52,347 bases of DNA from Deltaproteobacteria bacterium (GCA_021813445.1 JAKAKP010000130.1:1-52347), one strand, 5' to 3'. Positions 14,202-22,309 are shown, counted from the stretch's first letter. The notes: generated by a model from the letters alone, not told the origin. A program made the numbers and translations.

Positions 14202-14576
14202 ATGACGCGCAACTATCGCCCCCGGCGCCGCATCCCAGGCTGGATGATCCCCCCCCTAGTGGGTGGGGCGACCGCCTGGGCCCTCTGCGCGTACGGCGCA
14301 ACGGGATCGGCCACCCTCCTGGTGGCCGTCATCGGGTGCGCGTTGCGGCCAGATCTGGCCGTCCAACTCGGCCAGGGCCTATACCGGATGGTGCGGCTGG
14401 CCGTCTCCACGGCCACCGCGATCGCCGTCGGCATCGTCGAGTACCTGCAGGCGAACTGCTCCTGGTCATCCACCAGGGCCCAGGCCACCCGGGCCCGCGA
14501 ACACATCGCAGCCCATCTCCACGGCATCGCCCACATCGGCATTTTCCCCATTATTTTCAGCACTTCCCTGCTGTAG
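14202..14576 (+). CDS. Small membrane protein at the head of the transfer region
   Basis: The roughly 124-residue product has a basic N-terminus (RNYRPRRRIP) and two hydrophobic segments (MIPPLVGGATAWALCAYGA and ATLLVAVIGCAL), with a third in the middle (LAVSTATAIAVGIV). The start is uncertain: ATG 14202 lies one base after a TATAAT, too close for a normal leader, so ATG 14244 or a leaderless message are alternatives. Family and function are unknown. Position before the coupling ATPase suggests a mobilisation accessory. Confidence 0.5.
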   Translation: MTRNYRPRRRIPGWMIPPLVGGATAWALCAYGATGSATLLVAVIGCALRPDLAVQLGQGLYRMVRLAVSTATAIAVGIVEYLQANCSWSSTRAQATRAREHIAAHLHGIAHIGIFPIIFSTSLL

Positions 14577-14599
14577 CATCTCCCATCTCTAGTGTCTGT

Positions 14600-14631
14600 C
14601 CCCCACACCGCGGGGGTGGACGCCTCTTTTT
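14600..14631 (+). terminator. Possible terminator
   Basis: CCCCC (14600-14604) and GGGGG (14612-14616) can pair, with a T run at 14627-14631. The ten-base gap between stem and T run makes it a weaker candidate. A second hairpin (CCCGC-TACGA-GCGGG) lies just before the next gene's ribosome site near 14708-14725. Confidence 0.35.
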
Positions 14632-14737
14632 GACCCTGTTGTAATCCGTCCTAACTAATGCCCCACTCCCGGATATCCACTATGCGGGGGATTGAGGGGC
14701 CTGTCACCCCGCTACGAGCGGGGGAGAGGAGATCAAC

Positions 14738-15037
14738 ATGAGCGGACACGGCAGTTCAACGGCGAGGGCTCAAGCGCGCAATCTGGGAATCTCATTTCTG
14801 GCTGGTTGGTCTGACGACGCCGTGCTGGCGCTGGCCAGCGGCCGTACCGGCTACGACTGCGGGGAGCGGTTTGATTCTCCGGAGGAGGTTCGGGAGTATA
14901 TGCAGCTCGAGACGGTGGGGGACCTGGGCGACTACTGCGGCCCCCTTGATTTCACCCACCGAACTGGCCTGCATCAGATCGATCTGGACCAGATCGCCGA
15001 GGTGATTATCCGGACGCGGAGTCACTGCGCGTTCTGA
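14738..15037 (+). CDS. Hypothetical protein
   Basis: This 99-residue acidic soluble protein starts after GAGAGGAGATCAAC. It contains YDCGERFDSPEEVREYMQ and ends with EVIIRTRSHCAF. No family is recognised. It is followed 60 bases later by the coupling ATPase and reads in the same direction, so it likely belongs to that operon. The small size and negative charge recall regulatory or anti-restriction proteins of mobile elements, but I see no defining motif. Confidence 0.6.
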   Translation: MSGHGSSTARAQARNLGISFLAGWSDDAVLALASGRTGYDCGERFDSPEEVREYMQLETVGDLGDYCGPLDFTHRTGLHQIDLDQIAEVIIRTRSHCAF

Positions 15038-15097
15038 AGCGGAGAGGGCGGGGGCTATCCAGCCCCCGCCCGGCACCGCCTGGAGACACGAAAAAAT

Positions 15098-16909
15098 ATG
15101 AAAATTCAGCCAACTCCGCCAAGCCCGTTCGACCGCCTGTCTACCGGTGGTGACGTGGCGATGACTCGCTTCCGGTTCATAGCCCATGCAATCCTGGATC
15201 TGGCGGGGGTGTTCCTCCTGACCACGCTGATGGTCTGGGTGATCATGGCCACGCTGATTCTAGGCCCGGCCCGGGCCGAAGTCTGTCTCATGGCGATGGT
15301 TGCCAAATTAATCCCCCTCCCCGGGGGGCTGGGACTGGCGCTGCCGTGCTGGCTACCCCGCGGAATTACCTGGATGGCGATCGGAACCTTGAAGGATCAG
15401 CCCCTGCCCTGGATTTTTTGGGGAGCCGGCGTGCTGGGGGCCGCAGCAGGATTTGCAGCCACCGCGGCCGCCCGCCGGTACTTCCTCAGGACTGGCGAGG
15501 CAGTTGGGCAATCTGAGTTCATCAGGGGAGCACAGGTCGATGAGGCATCTGCGCTGCAGGCCATGATCCCCAACCCCGGGCATCTCAGCGCCGGGGAAGT
15601 GCGGCTCCCCGTCGAACGAGAGACACATCACTTTTTTGTGGCGGCCTCCACTGGAGGCGGGAAAACCACGATCCTTCTTCAATGGCTGACGGCATTGCCC
15701 CCAGAGGTTCAGGCGCTCATCTATGACCCTGTTGGCGAAATTACCGCCAGGCTATGGCGGGCAGGGGACATCATTTTAAATCCTTTTGATTTACGAATGC
15801 TTCTTTGGACCTTTTGGGGAGAAATCAGAACGATAACTGATTATCTGTTTATGGCCGAAAGCCTCATTCCTATGGATCAGAAGTACATGGCGTTCATCCA
15901 CCCGGCCAGGAAGGTTACCGCAGCGCTGCTGCAATTATGCAGCAGTTTTTCGGAGTTTCGAGCAGCCCTTCGGTTGACCCTCAGCAAACTGGCAAACTTA
16001 CTGGTTGGCACCATTGCAGAGGGGATCATTAGCACAGATAACCGCGGTGCTCCAATCATTCAGTCAATCGTTAACACCAACCTAAATTTCATTAACTTTT
16101 TGGCGGATCCTGCTCCCGGAGAGCAGGCATTTTCCATCCGCGAATTTATCCGAAACGGCAAGGGGCGGATTTTCATGACCGCCCCCGAGGACCAGCGGCC
16201 CATCCTCAAGACTCTGATCGCTTTATGGCTGGATTTGGCGACCCTGGAACTTTTAAAACTGCCGCCAGACCCAAATCGCAGGATATTGTTCGTTCTCGAA
16301 GAGCTTGCCTCTCTACCGGCTCTGTCCGCATTACATGGGCTGGTCACCCGCGGCCGGAAATATGGTGGGTGCGCGGTCCTGGTGACTCAGGACCCGGGCC
16401 AGTTGGCCACCATATATGGGCCCGAACTCGCCCAGACCATTCTTCAAAACTGCGGAACCTGGGTCCTATTCAGGTCGAACAACGCCCAGGCCGCAAAATT
16501 CCTGGCAGATCAGGTGGGCCAGTTTGAAGAGATAGAAAAGACACAATCCTTGAGCGTTGGCCCTGGGGATGCGGCCCGGGACGGAGCTACCTATACCGCC
16601 CACAGGGTCACCAGGCCTGTATTACTTCCCAGCGAACTCCAGACTCTGCCGGATTTGACCGCATTTTTGTTACTTCACGGGAATTATCCCCGGACAAAAA
16701 TCCACCTGACCTACCAAAATCTCCCGGAGGTGGCTCAAGCTTTAATGCTGAACCCAAAATTCGTTATTCCCCCAAAAGGGGTCCCCCTCCCATTGCCTGA
16801 GTCACCCGAACCCGATGCAGCGTCTGAGGACCCCATCCTCCCGACGCAGCCAGGCAAGGGGGGTTTTAAGAGCGCTATGAATAAGTTTAAGAAATCATTG
16901 GAGAAATAG
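15098..16909 (+). CDS. Type IV coupling protein (TraD/TrwB/TraG family ATPase)
   Basis: This 603-residue protein has two N-terminal membrane segments (about residues 30-55 and 100-125) and an AAA-type motor domain. Walker A reads ASTGGGKT (about 183-190) and Walker B reads RILFVLEELAS (about 393-403), followed by GRKYGGCAVLVTQD. This is the layout of coupling ATPases that bring DNA to a type IV secretion channel. It is the only clear conjugation gene in the window: no relaxase, VirB4 or pilin was recognised nearby. The acidic/proline C-terminal tail may contact partner proteins. The start at 15098 is provisional; ATG 15161 is an alternative. Confidence 0.85.
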   Translation: MKIQPTPPSPFDRLSTGGDVAMTRFRFIAHAILDLAGVFLLTTLMVWVIMATLILGPARAEVCLMAMVAKLIPLPGGLGLALPCWLPRGITWMAIGTLKDQPLPWIFWGAGVLGAAAGFAATAAARRYFLRTGEAVGQSEFIRGAQVDEASALQAMIPNPGHLSAGEVRLPVERETHHFFVAASTGGGKTTILLQWLTALPPEVQALIYDPVGEITARLWRAGDIILNPFDLRMLLWTFWGEIRTITDYLFMAESLIPMDQKYMAFIHPARKVTAALLQLCSSFSEFRAALRLTLSKLANLLVGTIAEGIISTDNRGAPIIQSIVNTNLNFINFLADPAPGEQAFSIREFIRNGKGRIFMTAPEDQRPILKTLIALWLDLATLELLKLPPDPNRRILFVLEELASLPALSALHGLVTRGRKYGGCAVLVTQDPGQLATIYGPELAQTILQNCGTWVLFRSNNAQAAKFLADQVGQFEEIEKTQSLSVGPGDAARDGATYTAHRVTRPVLLPSELQTLPDLTAFLLLHGNYPRTKIHLTYQNLPEVAQALMLNPKFVIPPKGVPLPLPESPEPDAASEDPILPTQPGKGGFKSAMNKFKKSLEK

Positions 16910-16918
16910 GAGGTGAAA

Positions 16919-17518
16919 ATGGACAAACAGCATGAACAGCAACAGGGTGAAGGGCAGGACGCTCAGGGAGCCCACCTGATCCCCCAGCGTAACCTGGGTC
17001 CAGGGGTCACCGTGGACCTGGCAATAGCCGACCACGGCCTGCGTAAAACTTGCGAATTCCTTTTTGGGCGTTTGGATTTCGAGCTTGAGAGGATCGTCAA
17101 GGCGCTCCCCCTGCCCCCCAGCTATCGCCGGCAGACCCTGGATGGGCTTACGGAGCTTTTAACCACTGCGCAGGCGGATCTTGACCGGGCGGCCGCCGAG
17201 TTACCTCAAGGGTCCGTGGCGGTGCAACACCAGGTCATCCCGGTGATCGTACATACCCCATACGCTGGACAGTTCCTGGAGGTTGTGCGTGCTGGGGACC
17301 GCGTTTTGACTGCGCTGCATGCCGCTTGGATACTGGGTCAACTGCCCGAGGAAAATTTTGAGGCCAGTTCCCGCCAAGTCCGGGGGCAATTGCACCAGCT
17401 GGCGGGCGCGGTGGACGCCCTGTTTAGAGCATGCCTGGGCAAAACGCGGCCCAGGCCCAGAAACGGGAATGGGGCTGGTGGCGACGGGAACGTCGGGGCG
17501 AGGGGAGGTGAGAAATGA
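16919..17518 (+). CDS. Hypothetical conjugative-element protein
   Basis: The protein has 199 residues and is soluble. AGGAGGTG upstream favours ATG 16919 over the GTG at 16913. The segment FLEVVRAGDRVLTALHAAWI, with preceding long helices, loosely resembles the AcaB/DUF1845 family of integrative elements, which may regulate transfer. I hold this as a weak suggestion. Its Gly/Arg-rich tail ends in an ATGA overlap with the next gene, so it is part of the coupling-protein operon. Confidence 0.6.
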   Translation: MDKQHEQQQGEGQDAQGAHLIPQRNLGPGVTVDLAIADHGLRKTCEFLFGRLDFELERIVKALPLPPSYRRQTLDGLTELLTTAQADLDRAAAELPQGSVAVQHQVIPVIVHTPYAGQFLEVVRAGDRVLTALHAAWILGQLPEENFEASSRQVRGQLHQLAGAVDALFRACLGKTRPRPRNGNGAGGDGNVGARGGEK

Positions 17519-17889
17519 ACCGGACTGCGGCCATTGTAGTTGGTTGTTTGGGAGTGGTGGTTATTCTATTGTTTTTGTTACATAAATCTGAATTCCGAGC
17601 GGACTATCAGGTTCGCCAAGCCGAGCGGCGGCTGAATGCAGCGGAGTTTGACCGGGACTTCGGCCGAAGGTGGGATGGCACTCTGGCTCAACCCTCGCGG
17701 GAGTTTGGAGGAAGGCCGGCCCCCGAAGATCAGCAGATGCAGGAACTGCAAGCCCGGGCAGACGAGGCCCGGGAGGAGTTCAAGCGCCGCCAGCGAGAGT
17801 TGGAGCAACAGACGCAGGCCAGCCGGGTCACCGAGGATAAGCTCCGGAAAGACCTGAACAAATTCATCGAGGGAGAGGAACAGAAATGA
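17515..17889 (+). CDS. Membrane-anchored coiled-coil protein
   Basis: The 124-residue product has one N-terminal membrane anchor (AAIVVGCLGVVVILLFLL) and a long charged helix beginning with QVRQAERRLNAAEFDRDFG and ending ELEQQTQASRVTEDKLRKDL. The topology suggests a periplasmic or cytoplasmic coiled-coil spacer. It overlaps both neighbours by four bases. It could structurally parallel small TraM-like or VirB-type accessory proteins, but there is no specific similarity. Confidence 0.65.
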   Translation: MNRTAAIVVGCLGVVVILLFLLHKSEFRADYQVRQAERRLNAAEFDRDFGRRWDGTLAQPSREFGGRPAPEDQQMQELQARADEAREEFKRRQRELEQQTQASRVTEDKLRKDLNKFIEGEEQK

Positions 17890-18233
17890 AAATCAGGATG
17901 GGAATCGGGCTGGCGTTATGTTTGGTGCTGCTGGCGGCAGGAAACTCCGGCGCTTGGGCCGCGAACGCACCGCCGGTGACGGAAACGAATACGTACGTCA
18001 TGGAATTTCTCAACGCCCAAGACAGGCCGGGGAATGACGGCGTTTATTACTGGGTTGATGGAATTGTCCAGATCCGGGCTAAGGGCAACAGCGCCCAAGG
18101 GTTCCAGGATGGTATACGCGCCCTGGATGCTGCGCTCTGGCAGATTTTGGGCGTGGTTGAATCTGGTAGCCCCGTGAATGGACTCGCCACTATTTTCTAT
18201 CGGATGTCTAAGGGCAGGAAAGGGTACGAATAG
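17886..18233 (+). CDS. Small exported protein
   Basis: This 115-residue protein begins with a clear signal peptide (about residues 1-25, ending GAWAANA). The mature domain of about 90 residues contains NDGVYYWVDGIVQIRAKGN and a C-terminal IFYRMSKGRKGYE. No family is recognised. ATGA coupling to the membrane coiled-coil gene suggests the two act together at the envelope. Confidence 0.65.
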   Translation: MKIRMGIGLALCLVLLAAGNSGAWAANAPPVTETNTYVMEFLNAQDRPGNDGVYYWVDGIVQIRAKGNSAQGFQDGIRALDAALWQILGVVESGSPVNGLATIFYRMSKGRKGYE

Positions 18234-18254
18234 ACAAGCTGGAGGAAAGGGTAA

Positions 18255-19100
18255 ATGAATAAGTCCTTGGGGTTGTTGTTAATTTTACTGATTTGCTGTC
18301 TGGGCTGCGGTGACAGTCATACCGTTGGCGTGGGGGGAGGATCATCACAAAAATCTGACGAACAGTCTCGGGACGCGATCCAGCGCAGCAGAAGGATGAC
18401 GATCGATCGCCGCGCCTCGACCTCCATCAACGTGGCCGCCCGGCCGTTGATCCTGGAAACCTTCAGGGCTCAGTTGCAAGGCCGGGAACCGGAGATCCAT
18501 GCGGGCATCCCGAACAAATGGCCCCATCGGCTTGACCACCTGGACCTGGCCTATCTGCTCACCCTGCCCGCAGAGCCCCTGATCGCCTGGCCCCTCAATC
18601 AGATGGGCAGCGATCTGCATCTGACTCAGATCGGGCGCCAATGGTGCGCCTGGCGGACGGCGCTGGCGGAGGTGGCGGGCCAGCTATTCCTGGACCTCTC
18701 CGTAAATCTGAGGGGGGAGATCATCGCTGATCGGGAGGCGGCCGTGAGCCGTATCTGGCAGGATTTTTTGCGGCGTGATCCCCTCAAAATCTCAGCAGCC
18801 ATCAACGAGCGATTGGATCACTACCTCCATGGCGACTTTCTGGTGGAGGTCATCGGCGGTCCGCCGGGCTGGCAATTTCCGGTGGACGGGGTTCGGGTGC
18901 AGGGGTCCCCTGCGGGGATGGTGCTGGTCAGACATGGGGTCGAAGAATGGTCGGAGCGGCTCCTCTGCGGCCAGGCTGTTGATTTGACCCTGGCCTCCAC
19001 CCGGGGGTTGCAGATGGACCGGGGCCATGCCATCGAAACGGGTGAGCACACCGTTGCCTCCCAGGATCTGCATGGCAACCTCGGGGTGGGCAAAAAATAG
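18255..19100 (+). CDS. Predicted lipoprotein, possible relative of the 22.8 kb gene
   Basis: The 281-residue product starts after GGAGGAAAGGG and has a lipobox at CCLGCGD (Cys about 19). After a Ser/Gln-rich linker it shows RRMTIDRRAS and PLILETFRAQL. The secreted protein at 22759 has the comparable RRFTVDQEVS and PLIIEAIRDFE, so the two may be diverged paralogues. Two further globular regions have no known match. It follows the coupling-protein operon closely and is likely an outer-membrane or periplasmic component. Confidence 0.65.
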   Translation: MNKSLGLLLILLICCLGCGDSHTVGVGGGSSQKSDEQSRDAIQRSRRMTIDRRASTSINVAARPLILETFRAQLQGREPEIHAGIPNKWPHRLDHLDLAYLLTLPAEPLIAWPLNQMGSDLHLTQIGRQWCAWRTALAEVAGQLFLDLSVNLRGEIIADREAAVSRIWQDFLRRDPLKISAAINERLDHYLHGDFLVEVIGGPPGWQFPVDGVRVQGSPAGMVLVRHGVEEWSERLLCGQAVDLTLASTRGLQMDRGHAIETGEHTVASQDLHGNLGVGKK

Positions 19101-19113
19101 ATAGGAGGAACAG

Positions 19114-19299
19114 ATGATACGCACAATCGCACTGATAATTCTGGGGATTTGGATTTCGTTGCTTACCGGGTTCCTCGAACCCCGAGACATCGCTCAGGTA
19201 TTTAGGGGTTTCGACAGGGGGCAAAAAGCAATTTCTAGTTTATTGCCCCATCAGGCTCCCCTGGCAGTCGCAGATGAGGATGATGAAGATGATGATTAA
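19114..19299 (+). CDS. Small single-span membrane protein with acidic tail
   Basis: The 61-residue product starts after TAGGAGGAACAG. It has one hydrophobic segment (residues 3-20) and ends in a highly acidic tail DEDDEDDD. The stop overlaps the start of the M50 protease gene. Small membrane proteins next to site-2 proteases can be substrates or adaptors, but no evidence beyond position supports that here. Confidence 0.6.
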   Translation: MIRTIALIILGIWISLLTGFLEPRDIAQVFRGFDRGQKAISSLLPHQAPLAVADEDDEDDD

Positions 19300-19777
19300 T
19301 TTCACAATCTTAGCGGCAATTGCACTTTCCATCGCTTGGCATGAACTCTTCCATGCCCTGGCCCTATGGGCAGTCGGAGTCCCTGTTCGCCTTTTCCAGA
19401 TTGGAGGGCCCCCGGTAATTTATCGCCGCGGACGCTTCTCCCTTGGTCTTAATCCGTTTATCGGTTGCGTGGGAGCGGATCTGGAAGGAGTCCCGAGGGC
19501 CGCGCAGGCTCTGTACTATGCGAGCGGGCCGGCGGGGTCCTTACTGCTGGGAATTGGCTCTATTCTGCTTGGAATCTCCGTAAACCTCTACAGCTTGAAG
19601 ATGCTGGGCGTTGTCAGCCTGGCCATGGGCGTTTTCAACCTGGTCCCAATCCCGCCCTTGGACGGCTATCGCCTCGTGACCTTATTGGTGCGCATGCCTT
19701 ATCGCGTACAAGTTCTATGGGCTTTGCTCGCGTGGGGGGCGGTGTTGGTTCAATGGGGCTTTGTGCACTTGTGCTAA
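19274..19777 (+). CDS. Site-2 protease-like membrane metallopeptidase (M50)
   Basis: This compact protein of about 167 residues has four or so membrane segments and the M50 signature HELFH (residues about 23-27). A GPAGS turn follows, then a second metal-ligand motif, NLVPIPPLDG. Such proteases cut membrane-embedded substrates, often anti-sigma factors or signal-peptide remnants. The family core is complete but it has no PDZ domain. The start may be ATG 19292 or 19295 rather than 19274, because the first codons are an ATG-rich run overlapping the acidic tail of the preceding gene. An M50 protease in a mobilisation operon is unusual. Confidence 0.8.
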   Translation: MRMMKMMINFTILAAIALSIAWHELFHALALWAVGVPVRLFQIGGPPVIYRRGRFSLGLNPFIGCVGADLEGVPRAAQALYYASGPAGSLLLGIGSILLGISVNLYSLKMLGVVSLAMGVFNLVPIPPLDGYRLVTLLVRMPYRVQVLWALLAWGAVLVQWGFVHLC

Positions 19778-19794
19778 TTGCGGCTTTGGAAGGT

Positions 19795-19945
19795 GTGCGC
19801 CGTGGGAGCGGTTTGCTTCGTAGGGGGTTTTCTTGACCGGCGCACGAGATTTAACGGGCAGGCGGTGAAGGGTTGTTGCTCCGTAGGAGGTTTATTGACC
19901 CGCCCGCCTTTAGGCACGCTGTGCCTAAAGGCGGGCGGGGGAGGC
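19795..19945. repeat. Structured intergenic region with repeated loop and 18-pair hairpin
   Basis: Two copies of a roughly 28-base sequence containing TCGTAGGGGGTTTTCTTGAC (near 19818-19837) and TCCGTAGGAGGTTTATTGAC (near 19879-19898) lie in the gap after the M50 gene. The first sits inside a GTGCGCCG/CGGCGCAC stem (19795-19802, 19838-19845). The second leads into a perfect 18-pair hairpin (arms 19900-19917 and 19921-19938, loop GCT). No T run follows, so it is not a standard terminator. A structured RNA is possible. Confidence 0.65.
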
Positions 19946-19997
19946 GGATTGCTTGGTAATTCGCGTAGTTGTGTAGGTAAGACCAGGGGCCGCGGCG

Positions 19998-20046
19998 TGG
20001 CCACTGAGGCCAGCCATTGTGGCCAATATAGTGGCCATTTTGGCCC
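19998..20046. promoter_or_regulatory. Cluster of TGGCCA palindromes
   Basis: TGGCCA occurs at 19998, 20020 and 20032, with AGGCCA at 20007 and TGGCCC at 20041, about 9-13 bases apart, directly ahead of the regulator gene at 20088. The spacing near one helical turn suggests cooperative protein binding. Confidence 0.45.
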
Positions 20047-20087
20047 ACGTGGTTAATGCCAGCCTCCCCCCGCGAAAGGATGAAAAG

Positions 20088-20591
20088 ATGAATGCTCACT
20101 ATGATTATGATCTTGATTTCGTTCGCCGGCATGCACCTGCCGAGGACCCTTCTTCGCTCCTAGGCTGGTTGGCCCGGCAACCCGTTGCAGTCGCTTGCGA
20201 AGCGGTCAAGTTGCAAACTGACTTGCTGCGCCAGCGGCGAACGGAGGCACCCAGGGAGCGCCAGGTGGAATTTCGGTTCGCAATGCTCCTAACCGCTATC
20301 GACAAGATGTTGAAAGCAGAACGAGGTTACCATCGCAAGGAAATTCCGGATCATCGAATGATGGCAAAGCTCGAAAATCTTCGTGTAGGCCGCATTAACG
20401 TCCAAAAAGCCGCCAAGCCTGCTGAGAAGGCGCGGATTCTCAAGTTGAGATACAGCGAACTAATTAAAAAGTTGAGGGGGGAGGGACTGTCTTGGCGAAA
20501 GGTTGCCACTTATCTGAGAAAGTACCATCGATTCAAGGTTGCCAGATCCTATTTAGAAAAGGTTTTTAAGGAGGAGGTGTACTCAAAATGA
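20088..20591 (+). CDS. Putative DNA-binding regulator
   Basis: This protein of about 167 residues is highly basic. Its C-terminal part, KLRGEGLSWRKVATYLRKYH followed by YLEKVFKEE, reads as a helix-turn-helix. The start at 20088 (MNAHYDYDLDF) is preferred because GAAAGGATGAAAAG precedes it; an upstream GTG frame runs through the palindrome cluster. It overlaps the next gene by ATGA. Together with the TGGCCA cluster upstream it may be an autoregulated controller of the downstream exported-protein operon. Confidence 0.6.
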   Translation: MNAHYDYDLDFVRRHAPAEDPSSLLGWLARQPVAVACEAVKLQTDLLRQRRTEAPRERQVEFRFAMLLTAIDKMLKAERGYHRKEIPDHRMMAKLENLRVGRINVQKAAKPAEKARILKLRYSELIKKLRGEGLSWRKVATYLRKYHRFKVARSYLEKVFKEEVYSK

Positions 20592-20872
20592 GCCCGACGC
20601 TGATCGCTTTCACCGTGGGCGTGTTCGTCGGAGTCCTGGGAGGGATTTTCATTATCGGCATCTTGCAAATGGCGAAAGAGGAGAGAGGTGACCACCATGC
20701 CCAAATTTACTGCGGCCGAAGCAGCGAAAGTTTTGCATGTTACGGAAGGGACGGTTCGGCGCTGGATTTCCCAGAGGAGATTGCGGGCGGTGCGGCGCAA
20801 AGTCATGCTGATCAACGCGGAGGATCTGTTGGAATTTCGAACTCCGGCAGAGAAGAGGGGAAAAACCAATGA
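20588..20872 (+). CDS. Small membrane protein overlapping a helix-turn-helix gene
   Basis: The first 28 residues form a strong membrane segment (LIAFTVGVFVGVLGGIFIIG), similar in style to the tiny DUF3789-like proteins of integrative elements. Codons from about residue 34 onward lie out of frame over the helix-turn-helix gene at 20697-20885 and look like incidental coding. The stop overlaps the ATG of the next lipoprotein gene. The membrane part is probably real; the C-terminal part may be an accident of a lost stop codon. Confidence 0.45.
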   Translation: MSPTLIAFTVGVFVGVLGGIFIIGILQMAKEERGDHHAQIYCGRSSESFACYGRDGSALDFPEEIAGGAAQSHADQRGGSVGISNSGREEGKNQ

Positions 20873-20885
20873 GAAGCCTTTTTAG
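20697..20885 (+). CDS. Excisionase/AlpA-like helix-turn-helix protein
   Basis: The 62-residue product matches the MerR-like helix-turn-helix (HTH_17) group: KFTAAEAAKVLHVTEGTVRR, then WISQRRLRAVRRKVMLI and EDLLEF. Such proteins act as excisionases or small activators of mobile elements. GAGAGGTG lies just upstream; the GTG at 20688 is an alternative start. It is the best candidate for the directionality factor of the integrase, although it lies 8 kb from it. Confidence 0.75.
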   Translation: MPKFTAAEAAKVLHVTEGTVRRWISQRRLRAVRRKVMLINAEDLLEFRTPAEKRGKTNEKPF

Positions 20886-21642
20886 CCGCATCGTCACCCT
20901 GGCCTTCCTCACGGGGGCCATGGCCTGCGCCACTCTCTCCCCAATGCCTGAGTGCCTGGACAACGTGGACAGGCAGCCCCAGCGCCAGATCGTCTGGCGG
21001 CCCGTGTCCGGGGACCTCTTGCAGGCGATGAAATCCCAGATGGACCCGGCCTGGCGGAACGACCCCGGAGCCGTAGTGGAGGTAAACCCGGATAAGTGCA
21101 TCGTCTATTCTCCCGAGCCCAAAACGTTTGGGGATTTGCTGGAGTTTTGGCGCCTGGGGGACGGGATCGAGCGCTGCTATCGCCCGCGCCGCCCTTTAGC
21201 CCTGGCAGACGTCGAAAGCGAAATGTCAAAGGAGATCACCGTCGTTCCCGATGCCAAAGAATTCAGAGTGAAGCCTGAATACCGGCGGTACGAGGTTTCG
21301 TTAACTCCGGTGCTTATGCCCAAAAAGAATGTGGGAGATTTGGCGGCCCTCCTGGACCCAGTAATGGACGAGATAAAGGATTATTACCGCTTATACGGCT
21401 TCTCCTTGCCCGACCCCTCAACCCAGCCGGTGAACTGTATGGTGGTGGCCCCGCGTGTTGAAAGCCACAAAGACCGGCTGGCAACAACCATCCTGGGGCA
21501 TGAGTTCCTCCACTGCGTTTACGGCAGCTGGCATCCGGTCGATGACCGGGACCAACAGGAATTTGGGGTGCTGCACTACCAGCCTGAACTTAAGGAGGTG
21601 AGGCGCAACCTGGAGGAACTACTGAAGGAGAAGGGGGAATGA
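20869..21642 (+). CDS. Lipoprotein with HExxH metallopeptidase motif
   Basis: The 257-residue product has a signal sequence with a lipobox-like MACA (Cys about 20), so it is probably lipid-anchored. Near residues 211-215 it carries GHEFLHCVYGSWH, a zinc metallopeptidase HExxH motif with a downstream His as a possible third ligand. The family is otherwise unknown to me. Its start and stop overlap the neighbouring genes by four bases (ATGA), placing it first in a block of five exported proteins. A role in processing surface proteins or peptidoglycan is inference. Confidence 0.7.
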   Translation: MRSLFSRIVTLAFLTGAMACATLSPMPECLDNVDRQPQRQIVWRPVSGDLLQAMKSQMDPAWRNDPGAVVEVNPDKCIVYSPEPKTFGDLLEFWRLGDGIERCYRPRRPLALADVESEMSKEITVVPDAKEFRVKPEYRRYEVSLTPVLMPKKNVGDLAALLDPVMDEIKDYYRLYGFSLPDPSTQPVNCMVVAPRVESHKDRLATTILGHEFLHCVYGSWHPVDDRDQQEFGVLHYQPELKEVRRNLEELLKEKGE

Positions 21643-22307
21643 TGAACCACTCTAAGACTTTCTTTATAGTCATGGTTCTATTTTGGGGATGTTCGGTGGT
21701 CGCATGCAGCTCATTGGACGGCCTCGTCGTGCTGAACCCCCAGAAATACTATTACGAAAAAGTGGTTTTACCGAGACGCGGCAGCACCAAAACTCCGGAG
21801 ATCGTCCAAGCGGTTTTGAACAAGGACACCGCCATGGTGGAGGCTTTGGTAGCCAAGGGGGTAAAAATCGACGCCCCGGACCCGAACCGTCAGGGGTCAT
21901 CGGCACTGAGAGTTGCGGTTATGCAAAATTTCGCTCCGGTTGTCCCGACTCTGCTAAAGGGGGGAGCGGATCCCAATTTCAAAAATCTGCACGGCCGCAC
22001 TCCCGTCTTTTTCGCAGTTATGCACGGGTCCGACGACATCCTGGAGCAGTTGCTCAAGCATGGCGCTCGGGTAGATGGCACTTATTCTTTGGTTTTACGA
22101 GGCGTTCAGGGCAAATACACATTGCAGGATATAGCCCTGTACAACAGGGTAGGCACCAACCCCCAAAGAAACAAACAAGTTGCTGCAATCCTGACAAAAC
22201 ATGGCGCTCCCGGACCCAGGGGATTCGCAGCCGTTACAACAAACACATTAAATAAGGACAGTGTAGCCCGGCTCGAACGGGTGGCAAAATTCTTTCAGGA
22301 GGAATAG
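21639..22307 (+). CDS. Ankyrin-repeat lipoprotein
   Basis: The 222-residue product has a leader with a lipobox (VVACSS) and then three to four ankyrin-type repeats, seen in ALRVAVMQNFAPVVPTLLKG and GADPNFKNLHGRTPVFFAV and repeated LL-HGA- turns. Ankyrin repeats bind other proteins. Exported ankyrin proteins in bacteria are often immunity proteins or effectors. It is coupled to the HExxH lipoprotein upstream (ATGA), so the two may form a pair, for example protease and partner. Confidence 0.8.
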   Translation: MMNHSKTFFIVMVLFWGCSVVACSSLDGLVVLNPQKYYYEKVVLPRRGSTKTPEIVQAVLNKDTAMVEALVAKGVKIDAPDPNRQGSSALRVAVMQNFAPVVPTLLKGGADPNFKNLHGRTPVFFAVMHGSDDILEQLLKHGARVDGTYSLVLRGVQGKYTLQDIALYNRVGTNPQRNKQVAAILTKHGAPGPRGFAAVTTNTLNKDSVARLERVAKFFQEE

Positions 22308-22309
22308 AG

